From NCBI GenBank assembly GCA_022818135.1, contig JAFMSR010000002.1:52850342-52914341 (forward strand): a stretch of 64,000 bases of DNA, given 5' to 3'. Every line of letters begins with the position of its first letter. Positions within the stretch are counted from its first letter, which is position 1. Positions 24,671 to 36,641 of the stretch are shown one piece after another. The position numbers and the translations under genes were made by a program. Origin of the DNA: Saxidomus purpurata (Eukaryota > Mollusca > Bivalvia > Venerida > Veneridae). A model generated the notes under the pieces. It was not told the DNA's origin and ran no database searches. It saw only the letters and a list, made by a program, of their open reading frames with translations.

Positions 24671-24785
24671 TAATATAACCACCACTTGGACGGTAGTAGA
24701 GTTCGAACCCACGATCCGAAATCAGACAGAGGTTTAGTCATTTAAAGTCAGCGACCTTAACCATTCGACCTCCTTTCATACTATT
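24671..24785 (-). repeat. tRNA-derived SINE head (Leu/Ser-like)
   Basis: On the minus strand, TCGAATGGTTAAGGTCGCTG (A-box region) and GTGGGTTCGAACTCTAC (B box) are separated by a long variable region, as in class II tRNAs. No paired acceptor stem was seen, so it is a SINE or tRNA pseudogene. Confidence 0.6.
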
Positions 24786-24787
24786 CA

Positions 24788-24856
24788 CCCTTTCTTCCTC
24801 CTTCCGTCCCTCCCTTCCTTCCTTCCTTACTTCTACCTTCCTTCCTTCCTTCCTTT
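24788..24856. repeat. CTTC/TTCC microsatellite
   Basis: A pyrimidine-only run of TTCC repeats with interruptions. The minus-strand open frame through it (lysine/glutamate/glycine rich) is a translation of the repeat. Confidence 0.9.
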
Positions 24857-25028
24857 GACATTTTGGTGCTTTTCCTATGTTTCTTACCAAGAAAAGCGCA
24901 TATTTCTGTAAATCTTCCTTGAAACTGTTCTTCATACTGCCTGAGATATTGGCTGGAGAAAGAAAACATTATATTCTGCATTTTTGAATGGTGGGTCACG
25001 TGCAACTCTGGTTCAAGTTTATTCAAAG

Positions 25029-25225
25029 GGGCGGAGGTGTAGAGATTAAGCCTTGTCTGCCGCTCATCCCGGATGTTGCGGGTTCGAACCCCACTGGGGT
25101 AACGACCGTATCTCCTCATATGGCACCAGTACTGGTTTTTCCAGAAAGCGGATTCGAGAGTGATTCGATAAGCTAAAGCTGTCTTCACAATCGAGCTAAA
25201 ATGAATTAGTATAAACTAAACTTTA
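25029..25225 (+). repeat. Full-length tRNA-derived SINE
   Basis: The head runs 25029-25096 with A-box-like GTGTAGAGATTAAGCC and perfect B box GGGTTCGAACCCC. The body follows with TTTTTCCAGAAAGCGGATTC, TGATTCGATAAGCTAAAGC and an end containing TTAGTATAAACTAAAC. The 3' half recurs on the minus strand at 55612-55735. Confidence 0.8.
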
Positions 25226-25229
25226 AGTT

Positions 25230-26380
25230 ATTAATTTTGATACCGGTTGCTTACAATGCAGACGGGAAACTATTTATAGGTTTTGTTAAGGGTAGTTTGG
25301 GTAGTATAACCTTAATTATGCATGTAGGTAACATTATTATAATGCAGGTAACATTAGTATAGACCTCTATCCTGAAAAATGTATCGCTGTATTTCAGTTC
25401 AGTTAGCATGAAGTGCAATATATCGTAAGTCAATCGACCGTTAACAAAAAGGTTCCTCGTCACAATTCAATTGTATCTGCATTGATTTATGTAGAGTAAC
25501 ATTTACTTTTTGCAGTAGGCCTAGTGTTAAGACTGATAATGTGGAGATTTTCTGGATTTAGATCATTTAATATACTGTACTTGGTTGTGTTTGTAACATC
25601 GTTTTGCCTGATTTTGAGGATTAACAAATTGTTTACCACAGGTAGTAAAGGTTTTGTATTACATGTAATTTAAGATAAAAATACATTCGTCTATTTTATC
25701 TCCTTTTTCCGTTACGCACTAATTAAACATGAAAAACTGTCTTAAGTCAATATTTAATTTTATTCCGGTTTTCTCTCTTTTGAGCTCACGTTTGGACAGA
25801 CTGCTCTTTGGTGAGCTCTTCTCCTCGACCGCCGCCCGTAGTTCGTCCGCCGTCCGCCGAACATTGCTTCTGACACTATCTCCACATCATCACCTAAACT
25901 TCACAAGAACAAAATTAAGTCTTCCTGTATAAAACTGGTTTGAAGATATCAAATCCATGCTGAATTCAAATCTATGCTGAATTCAAATCTATGCTGAATT
26001 CATGTCACCCCGGCAGTCGAAAAACATATTGCTATTGTGTATGATTAAAGCTATATATTGCCATTCTTTACAATGGCATGTTTGGCATTTTTCTATTGGC
26101 TGTGGTTAATCCATGGATGTACTAAATAAGTTTATTTAACATTGTTTTAAAATGGCAATTATCTATCTTACTCAATTTTAATCATGTTGTTTACAATATT
26201 TGCTGGTAGTGCTCCCCTCCAAGTCTGTTACATTGCACCAAGGGGCCTGGGGACCACTTGTTTCAAATATACCTGATGCTGGTACAGGAACAAATTCCAA
26301 CTTCTACATTGAGAAAATGTTGCTTGATTGTTCTATCATTCGAAATTTAATCTATAAATGTAAGTAGTTTGATAAGGTAT
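25230..26380. other. Gene-free region
   Basis: No supported gene. A GAGCTCACG...GTGAGCTC block at 25780-25825, followed by CCGCCGTCCGCCG, resembles the AGCTCACC repeat family in composition, but I cannot set boundaries. Confidence 0.35.
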
Positions 26381-26381
26381 T

Positions 26382-26475
26382 TGGAGACGCCGTTTTGTGT
26401 CGCCGTTTGGTGCCGTCATTTGGTGACGCCGTTTGGTGCCCTCGTTTTGTGACGTCGTTTGGTGACGTCGTTTTT
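26382..26475. repeat. ~15-bp minisatellite
   Basis: Six to seven degenerate copies of GGTGACGCCGTTT-type units, alternating CGCCGTTT and CGTCGTTT. Confidence 0.8.
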
Positions 26476-26995
26476 ACAATAAAATTCGTCAAAGTTCAAA
26501 CCCCTTGCTCATTTATGTCAACAAAGGCATTTTAAGGAAACTTTAAAAAAGATATAAATACGACGGGCTACCCTCTTACGTTTGTTGCAGATTTTACAAA
26601 AGTTGATTTCTTATAGTGTGAGTCATCTTATAATAACTTTACAACTTGAAAACAGATAGATCTATATTATATAGTATCATTTTACATAGCAAACATAAAC
26701 TACAAACGTGACAGGTGACTTCAAGCTAAATTCAATCACAAAATTTGAGTTGATTATAAAGCGTGAAAATATTCAATCTGTTTTGTATTGCATATGCAGG
26801 ATACATGCATTTTCAATTTTGTAAACTGCTTTGATAACATTACTGAAGCGGCGACCTCATCCTGGATACAATTCTTTTGAAAAAAGAAACCTTCCAAAGA
26901 TGGAAGATATTAAATAACTTTGCTTACACGTTAAGAGGAAGTCTTAACAAATAAATGAACTCGTTCGTTTGTTATGTACAACGAGTGTACTTCAA

Positions 26996-27228
26996 AATCC
27001 ACTTGGTCGAAATCCCCTTGGTCCAAAAATGGCAGGGTAGTCATAATCCCCAAGTGGAAAAGCATACTGAATAAAAAAAAATTACTAAAATGTTTTATTT
27101 GTCTCTAGTTTACTTACGCGAATGATTGAAAAAAAATGAAATTATTGAAATTAAACTGTAAAATCCATTAAGGGGATTATGACTACTATACCATTTTTGG
27201 ACCAAGTGGATTATGACCAAGGGGATTG
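26996..27228. repeat. MITE-like inverted repeat
   Basis: Arms at 26996-27051 and 27171-27228 are inverted copies sharing TCCCCTTGGTCC, AAAAATGG and GTCATAATCCCC, around a ~119-bp AT-rich centre. There is no coding capacity. Small size and long arms fit a non-autonomous DNA element. Confidence 0.75.
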
Positions 27229-27229
27229 T

Positions 27230-28860
27230 TTCGGAGCGTCTCCCATGTGGCTGCACAAATTTTAATGCATGGCGACCCAATTGACACAGTCGCAAAAGAC
27301 GCGGTCGTATAGAAGCGAATTTAGCGTCGGTTTTTTCTTTATATTCAATCTGAAGATTATGACAAAATATTACACGAGTAGTCAGTCCGATCATAAATGA
27401 AACACAAATCCAGCGTAAGAGTTCATGGGACAGTTAGTAAACTATACCTGGGTCATACTCTATAACAACAAACATTGTTACAAGTTAAAAAAAATCAGCC
27501 ACAATGCGGCTCTTCGTTGTTGCTTACCTACCTTAATTATTTGCCAACAAACCATTACATATAAGTTTAAAGAGAACGGACGTCATTTTTCTTTGGCCTA
27601 GTCTCTATCTTTTACTTTCATTGGGGCGAAGACTCAGGAAGCTATGTGTAGATGTTTACAGTTTAAGGATGTTTTCATAGTCAAAGAATTTATAGTAAAC
27701 TGAGGAAAAGCGGCCCAGCATGGCAATCTTTTGAGTAATTTTCATGCTTCTTAATGAACAGAAACCACGGCGATCACGAGCAATTTCTTTCCTATGTTTA
27801 ATGCACGGCTTCACATACTTTTCTCATATAGTATGTTACCCTGCAGACATAATGAATTAGCTATACACTAGAAAGTGAAAGAAATCGCAAATATGCACAT
27901 GCAAAGGGTCCCCCGCAGACATTGTTTCAGTTCGTATATATAGAAACATCAAATATGGTGCGCTTTTAAAAGTTTTTATTGTCACATGCGTTTTACATAA
28001 ATCTATTCCTTAAATTGTGCGACTATGGTCCACCCCCAACCCGCCCTTTATGACATGTTGCATATACAATGCACAACATTTTGAACAATAACAGCTAGCT
28101 GGTTTACCATGAATTAACAATAGTATCCACGAGTTTAAATTACTCGTACGTTTGTATAATTAGTTATTTTTAAAATCGCTAAAGTCGGGGTTCTACTTAA
28201 CATAATATTTAATGGAGATATCGGGTTGGGGTATGTGCAATTACAGTGATCATATTTGTAATATCGGTTTACATGTTTTCAAGGATTATCTATCCGTCCG
28301 ACACTGGCATATCAGATGTCTTTTGTTAATGTTATCATATTTATACGTTGTGCGTATTTTACTTTAAATTACAGGAGTCAATCAGTCAGTCAGTATGTCT
28401 GGTTTTTGTTTCGTTTACTTTATTTTGTTCTGTATGAATTCATTTTTTCTGTCTGTTGGTTAGTATTTCTTTCATTACACATTTTTTTCTTTCTGTTTCC
28501 ACCCCCACCCCTGCTCCCCTAGGTAAAATTGAACTCTCGCAGCATCCGGATATTCGTTGCCATCCCTAATATTAAGACCCTTGCCCAGAATATCAACAAT
28601 GTAATTTGCTTCTTATTTTCATACGCAGTCAGAATTAATGGACCCGCCTCCGTACAAGGAAAAAAAGAATTGAGTCGAACTCTCACGGTTGTTATGTGCG
28701 CCAACTTAATAGACACGGCAAAAATTTAATTTAAAGTGTATGTGTTATTTGATATAGATTTTTTTTCAAATGTTAGTTTATTCTAAAATACACATTCAAA
28801 ACTTGTCGATCATGAGGTTTCAGCCCTAGGCCACTGCACAGATACAGTATAACCCAACAC
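27230..28860. other. Gene-free region
   Basis: No supported gene or repeat was seen. Open frames are short and of biased composition (for example a phenylalanine/leucine-rich one near 28320-28520). Confidence 0.4.
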
Positions 28861-29740
28861 CAGGGTAGCCTCCCGCGCGATGTGACTCTGTAGTCTGGTC
28901 AGGAGCAAAGGTACTAGACTACTAGTCCTATGCCCGAAAGCTTCTCAGAGCACATCCTGCCGAACAATCATTCTCAACCTCACTAGTTCTATGGGCAAAA
29001 GGTAGGTCACTCACGCGGCCAATTCGACCTAGATATGAGTGACCAAATCCTGAAAAAGGCTTGTCTGAATGTAGCTAAAGGAGGAAGCCCTGAAAAGGAC
29101 TCTCGTGCCTATTCCCCCGCACAAACAATGTTAGGGAGGACTTCTCAAGCACCGTCAATAGCTGTTGTTTGGTATTGGGCCCCCCCCCGCCACCCGGCAT
29201 ACATCGCCGGCACGCGGGGATTCGACAGGTGGTCTTCTCGTCTTCGGCGGAGTCTTCTCTTTGTGCCATGGTTCTTGTCAGGGTCTTGTCAGTTTTGTCC
29301 GATGGACCATCGTTTCACGTCCGTTATTTATCAGTTCCTATGCGTTCCTTGTCCGTTGAACATACGTTACATCCGTTGCATGTCCGGTAGTAGTCCGGCC
29401 GTGAATCTGGTCTACCGGACAAGAACGGATGCGAACCGGACAAGTACAGAATAAGGAACGCACGAGTGACAAACAAAACGCATACCAGCGCATTGCTACC
29501 GTACATCTAACGGACTACTTTGTCCGGTGGTGTACATTTAAAATTTTGAACATGCTCAAAACTTTCCACCGGATGAAACGAACATCCGCGGCCGGACATC
29601 GCCGGACAAGGAGCGCAGGCGCCGCATGAGAAACGGAAAGGAAACGCATGCGAACGGACACGAACGGATTGAAAATTGTGTTATACGTTGGACGTCCGTT
29701 AACGCTATACGGTGTAGTGTGACTGAGACATAAGGAAATT
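28860..29740. other. GC-richer block dense in GTCCG/CGGAC motifs
   Basis: The block is richer in G+C than its surroundings. From about 29290 to 29720 the words GTCCG and its complement CGGAC recur many times in both orientations. An imperfect inverted relation links TGCGTTCCTTGTCCGTT (left) with ACGGACACGAACGGAT (right). A 139-codon plus-strand frame at 29035-29454 and shorter ones in other frames are open here, but none has a domain I recognise. A degraded foldback or transposon remnant is the likeliest explanation. Confidence 0.35.
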
Positions 29741-30138
29741 ATGCTTGGTGAACAATAACAAATTATCCACTTGACTTCAGTCGCCATCTTTAAAGACTGA
29801 AAACTTTGCAGACAAAATAGGAATGCATGTTATTTTTCATGATATACTCGTACATTTTAGGTTTAAGACAGTGGGGTATACATTTGTTTATAAATCTTTA
29901 ATAAATCGATGCATATTATTCGATGTTTAGATACTGCAGGTCAGTCAGTAGATCTGCGTTGCCGTGTCAGTTTCTGCTTGTTCAACCAAAATTGGTCTCC
30001 TTTAACTCTTTTGGGGCCATACCTCATCATCAACCATCAGCAATTTTCAAAATATTTACATGTCAATTTTGTTTGTGGGCCCGATGTGATACTTCAGAAA
30101 TAATAAATGCCTCCCTGTATTTTATCAATGAATAAAGT

Positions 30139-30231
30139 ATAGTCAGGAATTTGGATGCGTAAAGTCTAGTCATTAAATCACGAGTGCGTAGCACGAGTGA
30201 TTTAATTTTTCGCATCCAAATGACTGACTGT
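30139..30231. repeat. Foldback repeat with ATTAAATCACGAGTG core
   Basis: Arms of about 40 nt flank the core ATCACGAGTGCGTAGCACGA, with inverted TTTGGATGCG/CGCATCCAAA further out and AGTCA/TGACT at the ends. A small hairpin element with no coding content. Confidence 0.75.
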
Positions 30232-31281
30232 ATTTTTTTCAACGATAAAATTAAGGAAACAATTTATTATTTCGATTCTAACACTTTATTTTCTTTGAAC
30301 CGAACTTTATTAAACGCATACTAAGTACATCATTGTAACCTTAAACCGCGATATACGATTACACGCGTTTGTTTACATACGTCACGTCGTTACGTCATTT
30401 ACGGCATATCGTCCTTGGAAAAACGTGGACAATTCTAATATGCCTATGCTATATTTCTATAGTCAATTCGAGTGTTTTAATATGATAAAGCACTCGGGAA
30501 AGTAGGCGGAGTTTCAGACATGGAAGTAGCTCCCTCCGAATTTTCTAATTTAGATCTACTCCCACGCAGAAAATAAAACATTAAAATAGAAATAATATTT
30601 GTAGATCTATAAATACACCAGTCGAATGAAATAGAATCTAGATCTAGTTGTGATTAAGAACCTAAATATTATTTTTGATTGCGACAGCTAAGCCTTAGAA
30701 CACCTTCGCATTGTTTTCCTTTTAAACGCCAAAGAAGATTCAGGATTAATATTCATCATGCAGTGTTTTGATTCCGGGAGACAAAACAATGAATGAAACC
30801 GTTTTCGTCATCACATTGACGTCATTACTCCATGTTAAAACTTTGTACAGTTCAATTTAGCGTCGGCATTTAAAATTGATTGTCTGCTTTGTTAGATTCC
30901 GAATCTGTCGTCTTCTACATAATGTTACAGTCAGGTATTTTATATATTTTATGTATTCGATGATGAGACTAAAATAAGTTTGTATAATATATCTATCTAT
31001 GCTATCTTGAATGGTGGCACGAAATAGGGGAGTGAATTCCAATAGCCACTAATTAGACTTCTATTTATGCCATTTTAAACACATTACCGTCGAACCATAG
31101 GAGCTCGAGGTCGGGATTATGCTTTTCCCGGCTTTGTTTTGTCTTTTTACATTTATTTAAGAACCAGGCTAACAAAATAATAATTAGATCTATGATGTTA
31201 TTTTCCCCGGATCCTAACTTTCATATTTTACCGCTGAAGTACCCGGTAGACTGAAAAAAGAAAAGGAGTGACATACGCCAT

Positions 31282-31640
31282 GTTATCCAACACAAACTGC
31301 TAAGAGTGACGTCCCTTTTTTAAAAAAAATTCATTCTTTTTCTGCAACACTCATGGACCGTGTGCTCAATTTATTCAAATGGTTTGGCAAGATAATACAC
31401 GGGTTCTAGTCTACGACTGCTTCATTAAAAAAAACTTGAAACGTTCCGCCATTTTTTTAAATTACCCCCACACTATATTTACATGTATAGGATCCGGTTC
31501 CATGTTGCGCGGGTCGTACCGATTATAGCCTCTTTAGAGGATGGTGGACCCAATAAGCACAAGTTCCATGTTGCGTCACATTGGTAAACGGAGAACCAGT
31601 TTTTGAGGGACGTAACTCTTAGCAGTTTGTGTTGGATAAC
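31282..31640. mobile_element. 359-bp MITE with 35-bp terminal inverted repeats
   Basis: The ends 31282-31316 and 31606-31640 are inverted copies with one mismatch, outermost bases GTTATCCAACACAAACTGC. The interior is non-coding. I could not define an unambiguous target-site duplication, so the superfamily is not assigned. Confidence 0.8.
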
Positions 31641-32070
31641 ACAAATATTGGCATAACGGACTTGGTCGTTCTACATAAAACATTTCTTGTTGAAAAACGC
31701 TTTACAACCGGGACTACATGGAAGCATTGAATTGTACATTGTACATTGTAGTTCTAGCGTACGAAAATGTCGTATTGGCGCTCTGACGTATTTGCGTTGA
31801 TACGAAAAATAAGGCAATTGTCGTACTGTTGGACGCCAAAAAGACAAGAGAGAATTTGGCGGGTAGACGTCCCCGCCAAACACGATAAAAAATTCAAAAT
31901 AGTGTACAAATAAAACACAGTCATGTGTTTTTAATATTTTTAAAAGAATGGCATTTTCAAAAGTGGAATATTCCTCTGATCATTTTCATCGTACATCTGA
32001 GATGAATTATTAAAAGAAGATGATTTTGTTATAAAATCGACCTAATCAACTGAAATATTTTTAGTTGCAG
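31641..32070. other. Region upstream of the GT32 exon
   Basis: AT-rich DNA ending in a splice acceptor (TTTTTAGTTGCAG) at 32070. I searched for an N-terminal exon with a membrane anchor here and did not find one. Confidence 0.5.
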
Positions 32071-33128
32071 AAACTACAGTGGTTCATGATGTGCACGGAG
32101 CATCAATTCGGATCGAGCCTTTAAAACAAAATGTAACAGCGAAGTCACCAGTTCATTCGCTGTATCCACTGTTTCAGCCTGCAGAGGAAGTAGATTTTCC
32201 GACAGTGGATGCGCATGCGCCGCGTATTCCACACATCATTCATCAAATGTACCAGGATGAACTGATACCCGATATTTACATTGAACATGTCAAGTCTTTC
32301 ATAAAAAATAACCCGACTTGGAAATACCGGTTCTGGACGGATAAATCCGGGCGTCAACTGCTAGAAAAATACCATCCGTATCTTCTGCATGTATACGATG
32401 GCTTTGGGAACAATGTGAAGCGTTCAGATCTGTTGCGATATGCTGTACTGTACGAATTTGGTGGATTCTATGCAGATTTAGACGTGGATAATCTACGTTC
32501 CTTAAACAGGACTACAACAAAATACGCATGCGTTGTGTCAGTGGAACCATTTGAGCATAGTGTTCTTTTAAATAACATGGACTTTCTCATGAATAACGCT
32601 ATAATGAGTTGTCGTGCAAAGCATCCATTTTTTAAACAGCTTTTAGCAAATTTGAAGTACGCTAACCAAGCCGGGTACCCAGTGGGCACCACTGGACCGG
32701 GATATGTAACTAGAGAGTTTTATAGTTACAATGGATTTCCACATTCACACCCAGGGCAAAAAACCGACGTTTCCAGCAATTCCCCCTTCTTTTATAAGGG
32801 AGAACTTAAAGAGGACGATGACAAAGCCGTGTATGTACCTAATTCACAATATTTTATGGACAAACTAGATCCTGTGCATATTAAAAAAGATGGAAAGTTT
32901 ACAAAACTTTGCGATTCCATTGAAAGTTTACCTGACCTACTTAGAAAAAGGGCGTGTACAGAATTTCACAGACGGAATCCAGTTCGTGAAAATAAGAAAT
33001 ATACATTTACAGTGCACCATTGGTACCATCTCTGGGAGATGAGAAAATCTTCTGTAGGTGAAATGAAGAAGACTAACATTAGTGATATTGCCCCTAACTG
33101 TATTCTGTATAATGGAGAAACTACCTAA
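32071..33128 (+). CDS. GT32-family glycosyltransferase, 3'-terminal exon
   Basis: The exon starts at 32071 after an AG acceptor, with phase needing one base from an upstream exon, and ends with TAA at 33126-33128 (about 351 codons). The protein has IPHIIHQMYQD, WKYRFWTDKSGR, RSDLLRYAVLYEFGGFYADLDVD and a C-terminal HHWYHLW. These are hallmarks of the GT32 sugar-binding DXD family (Pfam Gly_transf_sug; yeast OCH1-like and animal relatives). The DLDVD motif, near residue 135 of the exon, binds the metal and nucleotide sugar. Such enzymes are usually Golgi type II membrane proteins. The cytoplasmic tail and anchor are not encoded in this exon and must lie upstream. Acceptor and donor sugars cannot be predicted. 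No frameshift or stop was seen. Confidence 0.88.
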
Positions 33129-33267
33129 CTGCAGTCGCGCATGCGCATGAATTAAGTTATTCAAAAGAACTGCGCATGTATTAAGTTATTTAGAAGAACT
33201 ATATTCTATGATATAAAGAATCATAAAACTTAAATGATATTTTCCTTATTATGGAAAACAACGCTAC

Positions 33268-33596
33268 ATTACAGTCCTTCACCTGAGCCGTCCGGTTTCG
33301 CCAATTGCGTATTACTCGTTGACTTGCAGGATCTGGTACATTACAGGAGCCCCGTCCAGTTTCGCCAATTACGTATTACTCTTTGACTTGCAGGATCTGG
33401 TACATTACAGGAGCTCCGTCCAGTTTCGCCAATTACGTATTACTCTTTGACTTGCAGGATCTGGTACATTACAGGAGCCCCGTCCAGTTTCGCCAATTAC
33501 GTATTACTCTTTGACTTGCAGGATCTGGTACATTACAGGAGCTCCGTCCAGTTTCGCCAATTACGTATTACTCTTTGACTTGCAGGATCTGGTACC
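33268..33596. repeat. 64-bp tandem repeat, about five copies
   Basis: Units carry TTTCGCCAATTACGTATTAC and TTGCAGGATCTGGTACATTA. The first copy is the most diverged and the last is partial. It lies about 140 bp downstream of the GT32 stop codon. Alternate units differ by GAGCCCCG versus GAGCTCCG, which suggests the last expansions copied two units at a time. Confidence 0.9.
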
Positions 33597-33794
33597 GTTT
33601 CGACGTTTTTTCCGAAACAAGTAACACTGAACTACTCCGTTATTTAAACATATTACATTTAGTGCCATGCACATCAAAGACCTGTAAAGCTGTTATTATA
33701 GATCTTTGGTAGAATATACAACTTTTTTGGATCGATAAATTTACTTATAAAGGCGCTTTTTAATTGGACAGTGTCAATCAATACCGTTGCGGTT

Positions 33795-33990
33795 TTTTTT
33801 TCGGAGAATATCAGTGGTCTTGTGATCCAGATATCGCTGGTTCGATCCCCCGCTCCTCCACTAACATAACTAATGGCCTTTCGGATGGGACTTAAAACCG
33901 AGGTTCGATGATCGGTGCGGTACACCGGTCATGTTAAATAACTGGGATGTGTCTCTGGAGCGGAACGCATTCCAGACTTAAACTTAAACT
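33795..33990 (+). repeat. tRNA-derived SINE (partial head)
   Basis: B box CTGGTTCGATCCCCC near 33838, followed by a body with ACATAACTAATGGCCTTTCG and CGGTACACCGGTCATG. The body recurs on the minus strand at 53998-54135. The A box is lost. Confidence 0.7.
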
Positions 33991-34304
33991 CTTCTTGAGG
34001 CGTTGGTAATATGGACTATCCGGTACCAACGATGAAACTCTAAAATGCATACTATGGAACAGTTTTGGTGCAAAATTACATTGAGCCTTCTAACATCCAA
34101 TCTTGCATTTTTACGTGTGTATTTGTCCATCTGATATATCATGTTTCTTTTTTATATGTTCTATGCTTAAAACTGGAGAAATGATTACACCTTTCTGAGA
34201 GATGAATTGTTGTATTCTGCATTATTTCATATATCAGTGTTCTGTATTTGCTATTAAACTGAACTCATATTTAAAGATGAGTGAGTGAACGGTCGAAATT
34301 AAGA

Positions 34305-34694
34305 TGAACAACCTGACTGCATTGTTTGGCTGTCATTTATACCCTCATCATAACCTTCTATAAATAATACTTGATTGAAATGTATTGCTTAATACAGTAA
34401 CTGCATTTGTCATACTTGAAATGTATGATTTTAACGTCTTTCAACATATAAGCCAACTGCTAATAGAGACCAATATAGCTACGTTATACTGACATAGGCA
34501 TTATATATTTAAGCAAAACAACGCATGCCAGTTGGACGAACAATGCATATCATCACGCACTGTTGAAACGTACATTCGCATTATTACACCAGATGGCGCG
34601 TTCGATAATCTTCGACAATTTTCGGCACCTACGTAATAATCCGTACCTTTAGGAGAATTATGTCTTGGGGAGATATATTATTTTTGCCATGGTT

Positions 34695-34725
<31 letters not shown>

Positions 34726-35430
34726 CGGCAAAATCGTGTCCATTCCATATGTCCTAAACCCCTCGAAGGATTTTCATTAAACTTGGGTCAGAATTTCACC
34801 TCAATTACTCAATTAGCCCGTGAACAATCTGCACCGGCTCAAGGTCAAGGTCACAGTTAGAGATCAAAGGTCATATGACTATATTTAGTGTCCACTCCAT
34901 ATCTCTTGAACCCATTGTAGGATTTAAAAATAACTCAACACAAATGTTCACCATAGTGACACGATGTGCAGAGCGCATGTAACAACCACATCGGTTCAAG
35001 GTCAAGTCACTGTTACTAAAAATAGAAAAATGGTTTCTGCTCAATTACTCCAGTAGGGAGTGATCAATTGCAATGAAACTTGGTGTGTATGTAGCTTGCG
35101 TGTAAAGGAAGCTTGGATTGCATCGGGGGTCATGAAAATAGATTTTTGTTTTATTTTAATATCCTGTTTTTGACACAAAACATATGTCTTCCCAAGGGCA
35201 ATTTGTCAGTAATCATGCTGAAACAGGATATCAAAATAACACAAAAATCTATTTTTAGTAACAGTGACCCTGACCTAAATTTTTTTATTTTGGGTTTAAA
35301 CGCTTTAAAAGCAAAACATGTTTTTTTATATATATATTTTTAGTTACAGTGACCTAGACCTTAAAGTGGAATTATGCTCATATTTTTCAAATAAAAATCC
35401 AGCTGAAATAGGTGTGTGTACAAAGGGTAG
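34305..35430 (+). repeat. Dispersed repeat block, uninterrupted copy
   Basis: Two parts. 34305-34605 matches 48225-48517 inverted (GCCAGTTGGACGAACAATGC, CACCAGATGGCGCG). 34680-35430 has a GTCTGTCTGTCCGTCCG tract and AGGTCAAGGTCAC modules that match 48015-48170 and 40430-40660, both inverted. This copy lacks the hAT insertion and therefore shows the pre-insertion sequence. No protein is encoded. Confidence 0.75.
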
Positions 35431-36635
35431 AGGAAATAATAACTTTTAACCAAATACAACAAACTCTTCCTGCTACCAGTATGAAATAATAACTTTCCAA
35501 ATATTACTTTTCCTATTTTGACTGGGAGAGTCAATTTAAGAAATAAACAACTGCATGCAGGAGTTGCTTCCCTTCCACTGCCGAAATCTCTACCGGCATA
35601 AACACTAATAACACAAGGGAGATCACTGCCAAGGATTGAATTATTATTATTAGTCCATTTTTTTATTTCTAAAGCACCAAATTCAAATACTTATGCGGCA
35701 ATATCATTAGTTTAACACATTTAAATGCACAGCAACCGAAAATTGCTTTTATAAAACTGTCACCAAAAATACACTATACATAATGTCACTTTAAAGGTAT
35801 ATAATCAGATTTTGGGCATGTAACAGATTTGTTTGAAACTTAAACATCATTTACACTCATTTATGTTCACTTAGCGCTTAATTCAAGTAAGGTTTTCACT
35901 GGAGGTATTTTTTAAAATTTGATTTCCCTATCCTGGTTGCCCAACCAAGATAGAGTTATTTTATCATAAGTAAAAATTTGATACACATACTTTGCCTAAG
36001 GAAAGATATAGATATAAGACCTATTGTATTATATTTGTGAAATAGTTGCATTAAAAAATGTATATTTAGATCGAATTCATTAGAAATTCAAGTATGAAAA
36101 ATTATTATTACCTCCCTTTACCTATCTTTGGTGCGCACCCAAGATAGATTGGAAATAAATGAATTCAGAAGCTACACGTAGTTTTAAAACTTGCATTTTG
36201 GTTCAGAATGTTAAAATATTTGTATATCTATCCAATTCAAATGTAAAAGTAGAAATTATATTGAAATAAAAAGAAATACTCAACGTTTTAAATATTTTCA
36301 TATTAATAAAATGTAAATTTCTGATAGGGATCTAACTCTATGTAATGGGTGTTTTTGTTCATTCGATAAATCTGTAACAGAACAGAACAGAACAGAACAG
36401 AACAATTCTTTTAGTTCTCCCAGGTGTTTTACAGAACACAGCATGGTGATAAAACAAGATAACATTTTACATGTACATAAATATAAATCCGGTACAAGGG
36501 TTTCATTAAATCTCATTAGCATTACATAATATTATTTACTTATCCTAAAATAATTTCGATTATTCTTTGCTGGGGGTGAGACTTATTTATTCCGTAGAAA
36601 TTGTCTCAAGCTACGTCTAGTGTTTATGTACGACC
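35430..36635. other. Gene-free, AT-rich region with two related hairpins
   Basis: No gene was seen. Perfect-looking hairpins of 26 nt occur at 35928-35953 and 36122-36147, both of the form CTATC...CCAAGATAG with different centres. A short ACAGA microsatellite (five copies) lies near 36377-36402. Confidence 0.5.
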
Positions 36636-36641
36636 GTTTTA

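Noticed and set aside
24738..25188. Minus-strand frames with KEGRKEGR repeats
   Set aside because: They come from the TTCC microsatellite; no domain or splice evidence.
29035..29454. 139-codon plus-strand frame
   Set aside because: Overlaps other long frames in a GC-richer island where stops are rare; no recognisable motif. Kept only as an unexplained region.
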